DNA from: Nocardioides campestrisoli
GTDB lineage: Bacteria > Actinomycetota > Actinomycetes > Propionibacteriales > Nocardioidaceae
DNA length: 64,000 bases
Reading direction: 5' to 3'
NCBI RefSeq assembly: GCF_013624435.2
Contig: NZ_CP061768.1
Span: forward strand, 1,270,001 to 1,334,000
Below are positions 63,963-64,000 of the stretch, one piece after another; positions within the stretch are counted from its first letter, which is position 1; each line of letters starts with the position of its first letter. The notes under the pieces were generated by a model. That model was not told the origin of the DNA. It made no database searches and saw only the letters and a program-made list of their open reading frames with translations. The position numbers and the translations under genes were made by a program.

Positions 63963-64000
63963 TGGCCATCGAGGTCCGCATCCCCACCATCCTGCGTACC
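63962..64000 (+). CDS. cysO: CysO/MoaD-like sulfur-carrier protein, start only
   Basis: Only the first 13 codons are in the window (MAIEVRIPTILRT), cut by the right edge. They match the start of M. tuberculosis CysO (MNVTVSIPTILRP). CysO carries sulfur as a thiocarboxylate to CysM, and Mec then frees cysteine. cysM should lie just to the right. The call rests on this short stretch plus its link to mec. Confidence 0.88.
   Translation, partial: MAIEVRIPTILRT

Overview
The window is a contiguous stretch of a high-GC Gram-positive chromosome, most likely from an actinobacterium close to Nocardioides (inference). The reasons are very high GC at third codon positions, many GTG starts, a DUF222/HNH (13E12-type) gene, the order ftsE-ftsX-M23 peptidase-smpB with ssrA nearby, and a right end with the actinobacterial order pncB/clpS/DUF2017/mec/cysO. 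Genes are dense and lie on both strands. I see no insertion sequence, prophage, CRISPR array or tRNA gene. The only stable RNA gene is tmRNA.

Layout. 1-2.4 kb: a secreted zinc metalloprotease that runs off the left edge. 2.5-8.9 kb: cell division and trans-translation (ftsE, ftsX, a coiled-coil LytM peptidase, smpB), then an amidohydrolase, a YihY-family protein and a small membrane protein. 8.9-11.4 kb: an HNH endonuclease gene with an SOS-type box, a small membrane protein and ssrA with a clear terminator. 11.4-16.7 kb: a propeller/membrane protein, an acetyltransferase, an ECF sigma factor with its membrane partner, and an ABC-2-like membrane protein. 16.7-20.8 kb: a sulfatase and an arsenic island (arsM-acr3-arsC, with divergent arsR and paired operators). 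20.9-24.8 kb: a cluster resembling Bacillus ydjI/ydjG (SPFH plus double zinc ribbon) but with no pspA beside it, then a small DivIVA-like protein. 24.9-31.3 kb: two large secreted metallopeptidases (M1 and reprolysin-like) facing each other across a perfect 19-bp hairpin.

31.4-34.7 kb: an SDR, then a tightly coupled three-gene operon of a Tat-exported flavin amine oxidase, a signal-peptide-bearing RidA-like protein and a TatA. This is the most interesting system in the window. 34.9-38.2 kb: peroxide defence (ohr, furA, katG). 38.2-47.7 kb: small enzymes, a GH6 glycosidase, an M15 peptidase, a HIT protein, a FabG-like reductase, a probable c-di-AMP riboswitch ahead of an NlpC/P60 hydrolase, a DUF3048 lipoprotein and a TetR regulator with a clear operator. 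47.9-51.2 kb: YqgE, DUF3039, a superfamily 2 helicase and an IclR regulator. 51.3-53.1 kb: Lrp regulator and hppD (tyrosine breakdown). 53.1-57.1 kb: LysE exporter with LysG and a polar amino-acid ABC importer. 57.3-61.7 kb: an RDD protein, enoyl-CoA hydratase, NAD salvage (pncA, pncB) and clpS/DUF2017. 61.8-64 kb: a matrixin-like protease, then mec and the start of cysO (sulfur-carrier cysteine synthesis).

Four secreted zinc metalloproteases or peptidases plus LytM, M15, NlpC/P60 and GH6 enzymes point to a saprophytic, envelope-remodelling lifestyle. All calls come from reading motifs by eye; no database search was run.
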